Source: an uncultured Bacteroidales bacterium
GTDB lineage: Bacteria > Bacteroidota > Bacteroidia > Bacteroidales > Bacteroidaceae
Length of the DNA stretch: 52,037 nucleotides
NCBI GenBank assembly: GCA_902798615.1
Contig: CADBXL010000014.1
Location: forward strand, 1-52,037
Direction: 5' to 3'
Part shown: positions 26,902 to 34,416 of the stretch, piece by piece
Position numbering within the stretch: the stretch's first letter is position 1
Layout: each line of letters starts with the position of its first letter
Made by a program: the position numbers and the translations under genes
The notes under the pieces: model-generated
The model's input: only the letters and a program-made list of their open reading frames with translations
What the model was told of the DNA's origin: nothing
The model's database searches: none

Positions 26902-27774
26902 ATGAGACAGTTAAAGATTCAGAAGAGTATCACCAACCGTTCCAGCGAAGCTCTGGATAAGTATCTCGTAGAAATTGGTCGTGCACCGCTTATCAGTATC
27001 GATGAGGAAATTGAACTTGCACAGATGATCAAGAAAGGAGGTCCGGACGGTGAACGTGCAAAGGATAAGCTCGTAACGGCAAATCTCCGTTTCGTGGTAT
27101 CTGTAGCAAAGCAGTACCAACATCAGGGACTTACTCTTACTGACCTTATTGATGAAGGTAATATCGGCCTTATCAAGGCTGCTCAGAAGTTCGATGAAAC
27201 ACGAGGCTTTAAGTTTATCTCATATGCCGTATGGTGGATTCGCCAGAGCATCCTTCAGGCTATCGCAGAGCAGAGCCGTATCGTGCGCCTTCCTCTCAAT
27301 CAGGTAGGTTCTCTCAACAAGATCAACCACGAAATCAACAAGTTCGAGCAGGAGCACCAGCGTCGCCCGTCTGTTCAGGAGCTTGCAGCAGCAACCAACA
27401 TTGAGGAGGACAAAATCGGTCAGAGCCTCGGTGCCGACGGTCATCATGTAAGTATCGACGCTCCATTCACCGATGGTGAGGAGAACTGTATGCTCGACGT
27501 CATGGCTTCTGGTGAGGATTCACGCACCGACCGCCATGTTGACCACGAGTCAATGGCAATGGAGCTTAACAACGTGCTCTCAAAGGTGCTCAAGGACCGT
27601 GAGATAACCATCATCCGCGAGTGCTTCGGCATAGGCTGCCATGAGAAGGGACTTGAGGAAATCGGAGACCAGCTCGGTCTTACTCGTGAGCGTGTCCGTC
27701 AGATTCGCGAGAAGTCAATCACCAAGCTCCGTGACTCCGGTAACGCAAAGATTCTTATGAAATATCTTGGATAA
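26902..27774 (+). CDS. rpoD: Primary RNA polymerase sigma factor (short, Bacteroidetes type)
   Basis: The 290-residue protein directs RNA polymerase to the TTTG/TAnnTTTG promoters seen throughout this window. Region 1.2 starts near residue 17 (DKYLVEIGRAPLIS), region 2 has LVTANLRFVVSVAKQYQHQGLTLTDLIDEGNIGLIKAAQKFD with the melting block YAVWWIRQSI, region 3 follows, and region 4 ends with the helix-turn-helix LEEIGDQLGLTRERVRQIREKSITKLR. Region 1.1 is absent, as is normal for this phylum. It has its own promoter and a terminator 15 bp after the stop. Confidence 0.94.
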   Translation: MRQLKIQKSITNRSSEALDKYLVEIGRAPLISIDEEIELAQMIKKGGPDGERAKDKLVTANLRFVVSVAKQYQHQGLTLTDLIDEGNIGLIKAAQKFDETRGFKFISYAVWWIRQSILQAIAEQSRIVRLPLNQVGSLNKINHEINKFEQEHQRRPSVQELAAATNIEEDKIGQSLGADGHHVSIDAPFTDGEENCMLDVMASGEDSRTDRHVDHESMAMELNNVLSKVLKDREITIIRECFGIGCHEKGLEEIGDQLGLTRERVRQIREKSITKLRDSGNAKILMKYLG

Positions 27775-27789
27775 AATCAATATGAAGAA

Positions 27790-27817
27790 AGCTCGCCAAT
27801 TGTGCGGGCTTTTTTTT
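27790..27817 (+). terminator. rpoD terminator
   Basis: AGCTCGC pairs with GCGGGCT (one G-T pair) around a 7-nt loop and runs into eight T residues. Confidence 0.85.
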
Positions 27818-27833
27818 GACCAAAAATAACCTC

Positions 27834-28745
27834 ATGATAAGGACTATTATAACATCACTCCTAATGCTATGCTGTCTTGGCATAAATTCACAGATGCGCC
27901 TGCGCCCATTGGGTATTGTTGACATGGAAGAAAGGCATAATTTGTTGTTTGACAATTTAGACACCAAGGCAGAGTGTCAGTATATATCTGTTTCAGATAG
28001 GGGAAGTATTCCTCCTGTTTTCTATGTCCACATTGATGACAGTTGCGATGTAAAAGAGAAATACAAGTTGTCTGTGAAGTTGTCGGATAATACTAAACGC
28101 ACAATGATTAGTGACAAACAGACAGTTCTAAGATTGAGAGCGTTATTCCGCAGCTCTGTCAATACGGCAACTTTCCAAGGTGAAAATTCTAGTTTTCCTT
28201 CATGCTTTGTCTTTGACGGGCTTAATGGTGCCTGTTGTGATATTTTCGGGACAGGTTACGAAGTCGATGGGCTTGTGGAGAGGGTGGTAGATGCTGTGAA
28301 TAAGAATAGCAAGAAGGAACTCGACGGGTTGCTCCCTGCTGTTGAATCACTAAGCAGATTCTATAAGTCTCTTTATCCTGAAGACTATTTTGATATAACA
28401 CAGGGTAGCTCACATAGTGTTATTGATAAGAAGACGACATGTCGTCTTACCACCTGCAACGGTCAAGTCTCGTTCTGTTTTGCCGTATCTCAGGAAACAC
28501 TCGCTGCAAATCAGGATTTCGAGTCAAAACTCTACGACAAATATGCTCCGTTTATAGAGTCGTTGATGCGAGATCTATTCCATAAAAGTATCGCGTTAGA
28601 CCTCTATAATGTTCATATAATCGTTGATGATAATTTGGATAGGTCAGCCAATGTCACATCTAAAGAAGCAACTTTTGTGATTCATGAAGCTGATATCACA
28701 GAAGAAATCCTTAGGAATATTCTCGTTAGAAATCTGGATGAGTAA
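27834..28745 (+). CDS. Exported protein of unknown function
   Basis: The 303-residue protein starts at ATG 27834 with a signal peptide (MIRTIITSLLMLCCLGINSQ). An upstream TTG at 27816 lies in the T-tract of the rpoD terminator and is unlikely. The mature protein contains a DRGSIPPVFYVHIDDS stretch, a cysteine-rich middle (SCFVFDGLNGACCDIFG) and a second half with YPEDYFDITQGSS. I recognise no family. Base composition is more AT-rich than the neighbouring housekeeping genes. It has no clear promoter and may depend on read-through from rpoD; a good terminator follows. Confidence 0.6.
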   Translation: MIRTIITSLLMLCCLGINSQMRLRPLGIVDMEERHNLLFDNLDTKAECQYISVSDRGSIPPVFYVHIDDSCDVKEKYKLSVKLSDNTKRTMISDKQTVLRLRALFRSSVNTATFQGENSSFPSCFVFDGLNGACCDIFGTGYEVDGLVERVVDAVNKNSKKELDGLLPAVESLSRFYKSLYPEDYFDITQGSSHSVIDKKTTCRLTTCNGQVSFCFAVSQETLAANQDFESKLYDKYAPFIESLMRDLFHKSIALDLYNVHIIVDDNLDRSANVTSKEATFVIHEADITEEILRNILVRNLDE

Positions 28746-28770
28746 TATCTTGGATAAACCATAATTCAGA

Positions 28771-28799
28771 TGTCTGTCGGTTTCCGACAGGCATTTTTT
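28771..28799 (+). terminator. Terminator after the 27834 gene
   Basis: TGTCTGTCGG pairs with CCGACAGGCA around TTT and is followed by six T residues. Confidence 0.88.
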
Positions 28800-28938
28800 A
28801 TGTCTGCTTTCATGATTTTTCCTGTTTGGTTTTAGCAGGTTTCATCATCACTTAACAACTTATTCATGGCCCTATACCCAACAGAGCATATTCAGACGGG
28901 GGTACTATGTCTGAAATGAGATACGCTAACACTAAGTT

Positions 28939-29327
28939 CCTTATTGTTACCTGTTATTTGTTACTCCAGGGTTAGAAACGCTGTTGTGCCTTCGCTATGC
29001 CTTCGTTCTGCCTTCGCTTCAGGTTCGCTCCCATCGATGGAGCATCAACGGACCTACAACGGACTTACAACGGACTTACAACGGACCTACAACGGAACTG
29101 CATAGGAGGGATTACCAGAGCATTTTTTGCGTCTTTACATCGTTTTTCAAGCATACTGAATAAGGTGAATCTGCCCGAAATTAATGCTTATTGTTGTGTT
29201 ATTGAGACTATCAGCCGCCTATATCTTATCCCTGATTTTTACATAATAGCCTCATTATCTTTATTTTAGATGGTTGCTACAAGTAAGTGAAATCACGACT
29301 AGTAACAGATAACAGGTAACAATAAGG
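28939..29327. repeat. 390-bp element with inverted period-7 ends
   Basis: CCTTATTGTTACCTGTTATT at 28939 and following bases recur inverted at 29301-29327 with one mismatch in 27, and as a third, direct copy at about 29428-29454. Each end is itself a 7-bp repeat (TGTTACC, TGTTATT, TGTTACT). The interior contains the 11-bp array at 28993-29104. The rest of the 28800-29610 gap shows no gene. Confidence 0.75.
28993..29104. repeat. 11-bp phased tandem array (locus 3, two blocks)
   Basis: CG steps begin at 28993, 29004, 29015 and 29026 (units like GCCTTCGCTAT) and, after a shift, at 29049, 29060, 29071, 29082 and 29093 (units like ACGGACTTACA). The two blocks use opposite-strand versions of similar words and differ in phase by one base. 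Confidence 0.88.
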
Positions 29328-29610
29328 ATTTTAGTGTATGGCCAAATTTTACTGAATCTTTCTAAGGAGTTTATATACCTTATTATATTTAGAAATAATA
29401 AATATGGGCAGCAGCTTACACAGATTTTCTTATTGTTACCTGTTATTTGTTACCAACCCGTTTTCTGAGATTATGTTGGCATAACAGATTCTATTAGGGG
29501 CAAACTCATCGTCTGCCATAATCCAATCTTCTATATAGATATCTTACGTTAAAAAAATATAGATAATAGCGAAGGGGATATATTTGTTTCGCAAAAAAAA
29601 GTGTAAATAA

Positions 29611-29642
29611 TTTGCATGTGATTTTTCTTTTTCGTATCTTTG
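29611..29642 (+). promoter_or_regulatory. Promoter for the thioredoxin-fold fusion gene
   Basis: TTTG (29611-29614) and TATCTTTG (29635-29642) are 20 bp apart. The leader of ~225 nt contains the 11-bp array at 29700. Confidence 0.75.
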
Positions 29643-29699
29643 CTGCAAGAATACAGAAAGCCTATTAAAATCTAAGAAATATAGGAATCTTTGGCGGTT

Positions 29700-29747
29700 C
29701 GATGTAGGTCCGTTTCAGGTCCGTTGTAAATCCGTTGTAAGTCCGTT
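29700..29747. repeat. 11-bp phased tandem array (locus 4, in a leader)
   Basis: CG steps begin at 29700, 29711, 29722, 29733 and 29744; units read TCCGTTGTAAG and variants. It lies inside the predicted 5' leader of the next gene, unlike locus 2, which lies before its promoter. Confidence 0.85.
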
Positions 29748-29872
29748 CGCAGAAACGACCTTTGAAGGGAGCTGTGATTGCGACATTGCTATGACAAAAG
29801 ATAATGACGAGCCAAACAGGGATTGCCGAACAATAGAAGGTGAGTAGACGTGTAAAACCTAATACTAAACAA

Positions 29873-31549
29873 ATGAACAAGAAACTAATCATATTAAGTG
29901 TTTGTGCATTAGTTGCTCTGCCATTATGTGCAGGAAGCAATGATAAGAATGTGCGTGGTGTGAAACTGACAGGAAAAGAGCTGAAATATAATGTTTCTGA
30001 TGTGGGAATCCAAACAAAGTTTCAAGTTGGAAATAAGATAATTGCTTTTGACTTCGACAATTACTATTGCACGGAATTGACGGATACGGAACTTAGAAAA
30101 CAAGAACTTTTGTCAAAGAGGGGCGAGAACGGACTGTGCTTAAATGCTATTGTAAGGTTTGCGAAAGGACAAGACAACTCCATACTTGCATTGAATGAGA
30201 CCGAGCGTTTGAAATTGATAGAGATGATAGTCATACCCAATTCGGGTAATCATGCAGATATGGCTAATCCTTCGTTGTGGAAGAGGTATGATTTGTCTCA
30301 ATTGAAAGATTTCTATAGCCATTCACATTGCTTTGTGTCTTTGCCTGATAATAAGATTTTGATAGCAGGAACGCCAAAAGAAGATGCAAGGCATATCCTA
30401 TCTATCATAGATTACAAAAAACAGGAGATAATCCCTTTGAATTATTGGCCGGAAGATGGAATTGACGTGCCTGATTATGTTAAATGTGTTGTTTATACAA
30501 ATTATAGTGATCTCTATGGTAATGGTAAAGGACGGTATCTTTATCAAGCTGAAAAAAATAGATATTCATTCATATTCACTATAGATAAAGACTACAATGT
30601 TAAAGTAGTAAAGGATTTATACAATGAATACTCTAATTATACAGTACAGCACGGTGCCCCATTGACGTTGTCACGTAATACGGAGGAATTGCGCATTGCT
30701 ACTAATGAGGATAATATATATGTGCTTCTTGTTGACTCCGATCCAGAAGGACATATATATGGTAAACTACCACTTGAGGAGTATTCGTTCTTTATTTATG
30801 GAAATTCTGTAGAACTATATGACTGGGATGGTAACAAGAAGAAGATTCTTTATCTTGACCATTATGGTCAGCGTATTATGCTGTCGGAGGATGGAAAGAA
30901 GCTATTTCTGTTCTCTGGTGACAATACTTCCAGTAATCCAAAACAGCCTCACATTTGGGTGTACGACATAGATAATCTTGATGCACAGCCATCGGTAGAT
31001 GTTGCCGAGATGGAGAAGGCTCGTGAAATCAAGTACAAAAATGATATGGAGTACAGAAGCAAAACAAAGCCTAAGACTGCCCCAAAAGTGGATGTTGTAG
31101 AAGAAGGTGATATGATGGCTGATTTTGAATTGTACGACTATGATAACAACCCTCATCACCTGAATGAATTCTTGGGAAAGGGAAAATATACTATTCTGGA
31201 ATTCAGTTCTTTAGGCTGTGGTCCGTGTCAGATGGCAAAACCAACGCTTGAAAAGTTCTATAAGCAATATAAGGATAAGTTTGAAATGATAACTATCTCA
31301 GCTGACCGACTTCCGGAGTGGAAAAAGAAACCATTAGGAGAGGTGAGTTGGCACGATTGGAACGACTTTAAATTTGCCCGTGAGATTCTCAAGAAATATG
31401 ATGTTCCTGGATTCCCAGCCTTTGTCATTATTGATTCTGAAGGCAAAGTCCTAAATGAATGTTTTGGCTTTAATCCGTTCTTAGAGGCCTTAAAAAAGTA
31501 TATTCCTGCCGAAGAGGTAGATAAATTATCCAAGGAATATAAACAGTAA
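29873..31549 (+). CDS. Exported protein with C-terminal TlpA-like thioredoxin domain
   Basis: The 558-residue protein has a signal peptide (MNKKLIILSVCALVALPLCAGS; ATG 29873 chosen for this reason). About 390 residues follow that look like a beta-propeller of the 6-bladed, BF3164-like type, with repeated strand pairs such as GRYLYQAEKNRYSFIFTID and ILYLDHYGQRIMLSEDGKKLFLFSG. A charged linker (about 370-415) leads to a thioredoxin-fold domain with the redox pair C449-C452 in LGCGPCQMAKPT and the cis-proline region VPGFPAFVIID. TlpA/ResA-type domains reduce or exchange disulfides of exported proteins. The pairing of a propeller with TlpA in one chain suggests a sensor or substrate-holding domain; this is inference. 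Own promoter; strong hairpin after the stop. Confidence 0.75.
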   Translation: MNKKLIILSVCALVALPLCAGSNDKNVRGVKLTGKELKYNVSDVGIQTKFQVGNKIIAFDFDNYYCTELTDTELRKQELLSKRGENGLCLNAIVRFAKGQDNSILALNETERLKLIEMIVIPNSGNHADMANPSLWKRYDLSQLKDFYSHSHCFVSLPDNKILIAGTPKEDARHILSIIDYKKQEIIPLNYWPEDGIDVPDYVKCVVYTNYSDLYGNGKGRYLYQAEKNRYSFIFTIDKDYNVKVVKDLYNEYSNYTVQHGAPLTLSRNTEELRIATNEDNIYVLLVDSDPEGHIYGKLPLEEYSFFIYGNSVELYDWDGNKKKILYLDHYGQRIMLSEDGKKLFLFSGDNTSSNPKQPHIWVYDIDNLDAQPSVDVAEMEKAREIKYKNDMEYRSKTKPKTAPKVDVVEEGDMMADFELYDYDNNPHHLNEFLGKGKYTILEFSSLGCGPCQMAKPTLEKFYKQYKDKFEMITISADRLPEWKKKPLGEVSWHDWNDFKFAREILKKYDVPGFPAFVIIDSEGKVLNECFGFNPFLEALKKYIPAEEVDKLSKEYKQ

Positions 31550-31577
31550 TTTGTTGTTCCCAAATATAGATAAAGCT

Positions 31578-31618
31578 CAACCCTTCCAAATCAATTGCAA
31601 TTTGACTTGGAAGGGTTG
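31578..31618. terminator. Bidirectional terminator
   Basis: CAACCCTTCCAA at 31578 pairs with TTGGAAGGGTTG ending at 31618; the inner part (TCAATTGCAATTTGA) can extend the stem. It separates two convergent genes. Confidence 0.8.
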
Positions 31619-31636
31619 TTGTTGTAATGCTGGAGA

Positions 31637-32383
31637 TTATTGTCTTTCCTGAAGGTATTTCTCTGCATTCGCGAGGTCTTCGGGAGTATCAATGCCGATT
31701 GTTTCGAGGTTGGTGGTGCCGACTTTGATTCTGTAGCCGTTTTGTAGCCAGCGGAGCTGTTCGAGACTCTCGGCTATCTCAAGACTTGACTGTGGGAGGG
31801 AGGTGACTTGTCTGAGCACCTCGCGACGGTAGGCGTAGAGTCCGATATGCTTTAGGAATGGGTAGTGCTCTGGCCACTCTTCCGATTCCTTGCCTCGGAT
31901 GAAAGGAATGACAGAACGTGAGAAATAGAGGGCGAAGCCTCGGTTGTCGGTGACAATCTTTGGAGAGTTTGCATTCTGGATTACTTCGATATCTTTCTTG
32001 AACGGAATGCCAAGTGTAGCTATCTGTGTATCAGCGTCATCAAAGCAACGGCAAACCTCTTCAATCTGACTGCGGTCGATGAATGGCTCGTCGCCTTGTA
32101 TGTTGATGATAACGTCATAGTCGCCGCCGATTTTCTCAATAGCCTCCTCTATGCGGTCAGTACCGCTCTTGTGGTTCGCTGATGTCATTACCACGTTGCC
32201 TCCCCATGACTTTACATGGTCGAAGATACGCTGGTCGTCGGTTGCCACGTATGCCGTTTCAAGACATGATGTTACTTTTTCATACACACGCTGAATGACC
32301 GTCTTGCCGCCGAGTATGGCGAGAGGTTTTCCCGGAAAACGGGTAGATGCGTAACGCGCTGGGATTATTCCGATGAATTTCAT
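31637..32383 (-). CDS. kdsB: 3-deoxy-manno-octulosonate cytidylyltransferase
   Basis: The 248-residue cytosolic enzyme activates Kdo with CTP to CMP-Kdo for the inner core of lipopolysaccharide. The N-terminal CTP-binding signature IPARYASTRFPGKPL (7-21) is present, as are TSANHKSGTDRIEEA, the metal-binding NIQGDEPFI and the C-terminal IGIDTPEDL. Length is usual. Its 5' leader contains an inverted repeat with perfect 48-bp arms, between the promoter and ATG. Confidence 0.95.
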   Translation of the reverse strand: MKFIGIIPARYASTRFPGKPLAILGGKTVIQRVYEKVTSCLETAYVATDDQRIFDHVKSWGGNVVMTSANHKSGTDRIEEAIEKIGGDYDVIINIQGDEPFIDRSQIEEVCRCFDDADTQIATLGIPFKKDIEVIQNANSPKIVTDNRGFALYFSRSVIPFIRGKESEEWPEHYPFLKHIGLYAYRREVLRQVTSLPQSSLEIAESLEQLRWLQNGYRIKVGTTNLETIGIDTPEDLANAEKYLQERQ

Positions 32384-32400
32384 AATTAAGAGCTTCTCCG

Positions 32401-32544
32401 ACCCCTTTCCCGCCCTGCGGGCACCCTTTCCCCGTGAAGGGGCAAGGGGATAGTATTTTAAATCACTACCACATTAGCGATAAAAGGTAACTTCCTCCCT
32501 TGCCCCTTCACGGGGAAAGGGTGCCCGCAGGGCGGGAAAGGGGT
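32401..32544. repeat. Inverted-repeat element with perfect 48-bp arms
   Basis: The 48 bases at 32401-32448 are the exact reverse complement of 32497-32544, with a 48-bp AT-rich loop. The arms contain nested hairpins (GCCCTGCGGGC and CCCCGTGAAGGGG). It lies within the predicted kdsB leader. Related to 25271-25475. Confidence 0.92.
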
Positions 32545-32563
32545 TGTTTTTTTAAAATCTCTG

Positions 32564-32593
32564 CAAAGATAGTAAATAAATTGCAAAAACAAA
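32564..32593 (-). promoter_or_regulatory. Promoter for kdsB
   Basis: On the minus strand TTTG (32593-32590) precedes TATCTTTG (32571-32564) by 18 bp. The transcript would start about 32557 and read through the 48-bp-arm hairpin. Confidence 0.7.
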
Positions 32594-32640
32594 TTGATGT
32601 AAATCGTTTTTCTCTAATAAATTGAAAAAATACATCTGTG

Positions 32641-32674
32641 TTTGTCTTTTTTCAAGGATTTTTTTGTAATTTTG
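32641..32674 (+). promoter_or_regulatory. Promoter for the MORN gene group
   Basis: TTTG (32641-32644) and TAATTTTG (32667-32674) are 22 bp apart, slightly longer than ideal. The leader contains the period-7 array at 32697-32773. Confidence 0.55.
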
Positions 32675-32696
32675 AAGGCGAAAGTCATTTTAGGGC

Positions 32697-32773
32697 CAAT
32701 GGTCAAAGGTCAAAAGTCAAAGGTCTTATCCGCCGTCCTTAGACCTTAGTCCTTAGTCCTTAGACCTTAGACC
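32697..32773. repeat. Period-7 array with inverted halves
   Basis: Left units (AAGGTCA, AAAGTCA) and right units (TTAGACC, TTAGTCC) are inverted relative to each other and can pair. Same class as 5038-5119. Confidence 0.7.
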
Positions 32774-32799
32774 TAATTAATCAAATTAAAGAAATAGTT

Positions 32800-33918
32800 T
32801 TGAAAACAAACATAATATCTATATTGCTATTGACCGTTTCCCTTAATGTGGGTGCACAGAAAATATCGCTTGGTTCATGCTATACTCATGATGAGGGCTT
32901 GTATCAGGGTGAGATGGTTGCAGGAAAACCGCATGGCAAGGGTAGCGTGAAATTCGCCAATGGTGATACATACGAAGGGGAATATGTAAAAGGTAAGCGT
33001 CAGGGCTTCGGCATATACCAGTTTACTGATGGCGAGAAATACGAAGGCCAGTGGTTTCAGGATCAGCAGCATGGCAAGGGAACTTACTATTTCGCCAATA
33101 ATAACCGCTATGAGGGACTATGGTTCCGCGACTATCAGCAGGGACAGGGCACAATGTACTATTACAATGGTGATAAGTATGAGGGTGCATGGTTTGAAGA
33201 CAAGCGACAGGGCAGGGGACGCTATACCTATGCCAACGGAGCTTTCTACGATGGCGAATGGGTTGGTGACATGAAACAAGGCAAGGGCGTGTTCAGTTGG
33301 GGCGACGGCACGACATACGTAGGCCAGTGGGTAGCCAACCAGCGCTGTGGAAAGGGTGAGTTCACATACGCAACAGGTGACTCCTACAACGGCATGTGGA
33401 AGAATGACATGCAGGACGGTAGGGGTATATATAAGTTCCAGAACGGCGATGTGTATGAAGGTGACTACGTGCAGGGCGAGCGTACCGGCGAAGGCATCTT
33501 CAAATATGCCAACGGCGACAAATACAGCGGTCATTTCTCGAATGGCGACAAGGACGGCTACGGGGCATTTATCTGGCGCAATGGCGACTCGTACATCGGA
33601 ACATGGAAGAACGACCGTCAGAATGGCAAAGGCAAGATGACAAAGAAATCGGGTGACGTGTTTGACGGCACTTTCAAGAACGGACTTCTTGACGGTGAGG
33701 TTATTATCCGTTTTGCCGATGGAAGAAAATTCCGCGGAATGTTTTCTCAGGGCAAGCGTAACGGCAAGGCTATAGAAGAGGACAAGGATGGAAACCGTTT
33801 TGAGGGCTCTTACGTGAATGATGAGCGCAACGGAGATTTCGTGGAGAAAGACCGCAACGGAAAGATAACAGCCCGTGGATCATACGACATGGGCATAAGG
33901 AATCAGGACAATCTTTAA
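32800..33918 (+). CDS. Exported MORN-repeat protein
   Basis: The 372-residue protein consists of a signal peptide (about 1-20, IISILLLTVSLNVGAQ) and about 14 tandem 23-residue MORN repeats, each of the form YEGxWxxGxxxGxGxxxxxNGDx. MORN repeats form a long beta-hairpin ribbon used as a scaffold or lipid-binding surface. The start is TTG 32800: it is the only codon that keeps the signal peptide, and the first in-frame ATG lies well inside repeat 1. The last repeats are degenerate (DGEVIIRFADGRK). It lies 18 bp before the YhcH-type gene, so it heads an operon that includes glgB. The partner is unknown. Confidence 0.85.
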   Translation: MKTNIISILLLTVSLNVGAQKISLGSCYTHDEGLYQGEMVAGKPHGKGSVKFANGDTYEGEYVKGKRQGFGIYQFTDGEKYEGQWFQDQQHGKGTYYFANNNRYEGLWFRDYQQGQGTMYYYNGDKYEGAWFEDKRQGRGRYTYANGAFYDGEWVGDMKQGKGVFSWGDGTTYVGQWVANQRCGKGEFTYATGDSYNGMWKNDMQDGRGIYKFQNGDVYEGDYVQGERTGEGIFKYANGDKYSGHFSNGDKDGYGAFIWRNGDSYIGTWKNDRQNGKGKMTKKSGDVFDGTFKNGLLDGEVIIRFADGRKFRGMFSQGKRNGKAIEEDKDGNRFEGSYVNDERNGDFVEKDRNGKITARGSYDMGIRNQDNL

Positions 33919-33936
33919 AGAATAACATAAACGACT

Positions 33937-34383
33937 ATGATAATTGATACAATTGAAAATCTAAAGAACTATATCGGTATCAATCCACTCTTCGCCGATG
34001 TGGTTAAGTTTATCGAGGAAAATGACCTCGCTTCTATGGAAGACGGTAAGTATGCAATCAAGGGAAATGATCTCTTTGTAAATATCACGACAGCCAAGGG
34101 CAAGACTCCTGACGAGGCTGTGATGGAGACTCATATCAATATGATTGACATACAGATTCCTCTTGATGAGGAGGAAACTTATGGCTACCTGCCATTGGCT
34201 GACCTTCCAAAGGCTGAATATAATGCAGAGAAGGATATTACAAAGTACCCTGATGTTCCAGGTTCAAGCTATGTTACTTGCCGTCCTGGTATGATGGCTG
34301 TGTTCTTCCCACAGGACGGTCATGCTCCTTGCATCTCATACGTTCCTGAGTTCAGAAAGGCTATCTTCAAGGTGAAGGCGTAA
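33937..34383 (+). CDS. YhcH/YjgK/YiaL family protein
   Basis: The 148-residue protein is a small cupin-like beta-sandwich of the YhcH/YjgK/YiaL (DUF386) family. Blocks seen are METHINMIDIQIPLDEEETYGY with the His/Glu metal ligands, and MMAVFFPQDGHAPCI with a further His. Members have been linked to the handling of sialic acid or other sugars (anomerase-like), but the exact reaction is unsettled. It lies between the MORN gene (18 bp) and glgB (33 bp), most likely on one transcript. Confidence 0.85.
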   Translation: MIIDTIENLKNYIGINPLFADVVKFIEENDLASMEDGKYAIKGNDLFVNITTAKGKTPDEAVMETHINMIDIQIPLDEEETYGYLPLADLPKAEYNAEKDITKYPDVPGSSYVTCRPGMMAVFFPQDGHAPCISYVPEFRKAIFKVKA

Positions 34384-34416
34384 TATACCATTCCCCCCAA
34401 AAAACACATATTTCTT

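Noticed and set aside
28993-29104. CRISPR array
   Set aside because: Units are only 11 bp, degenerate and without spacers; no cas genes are nearby.
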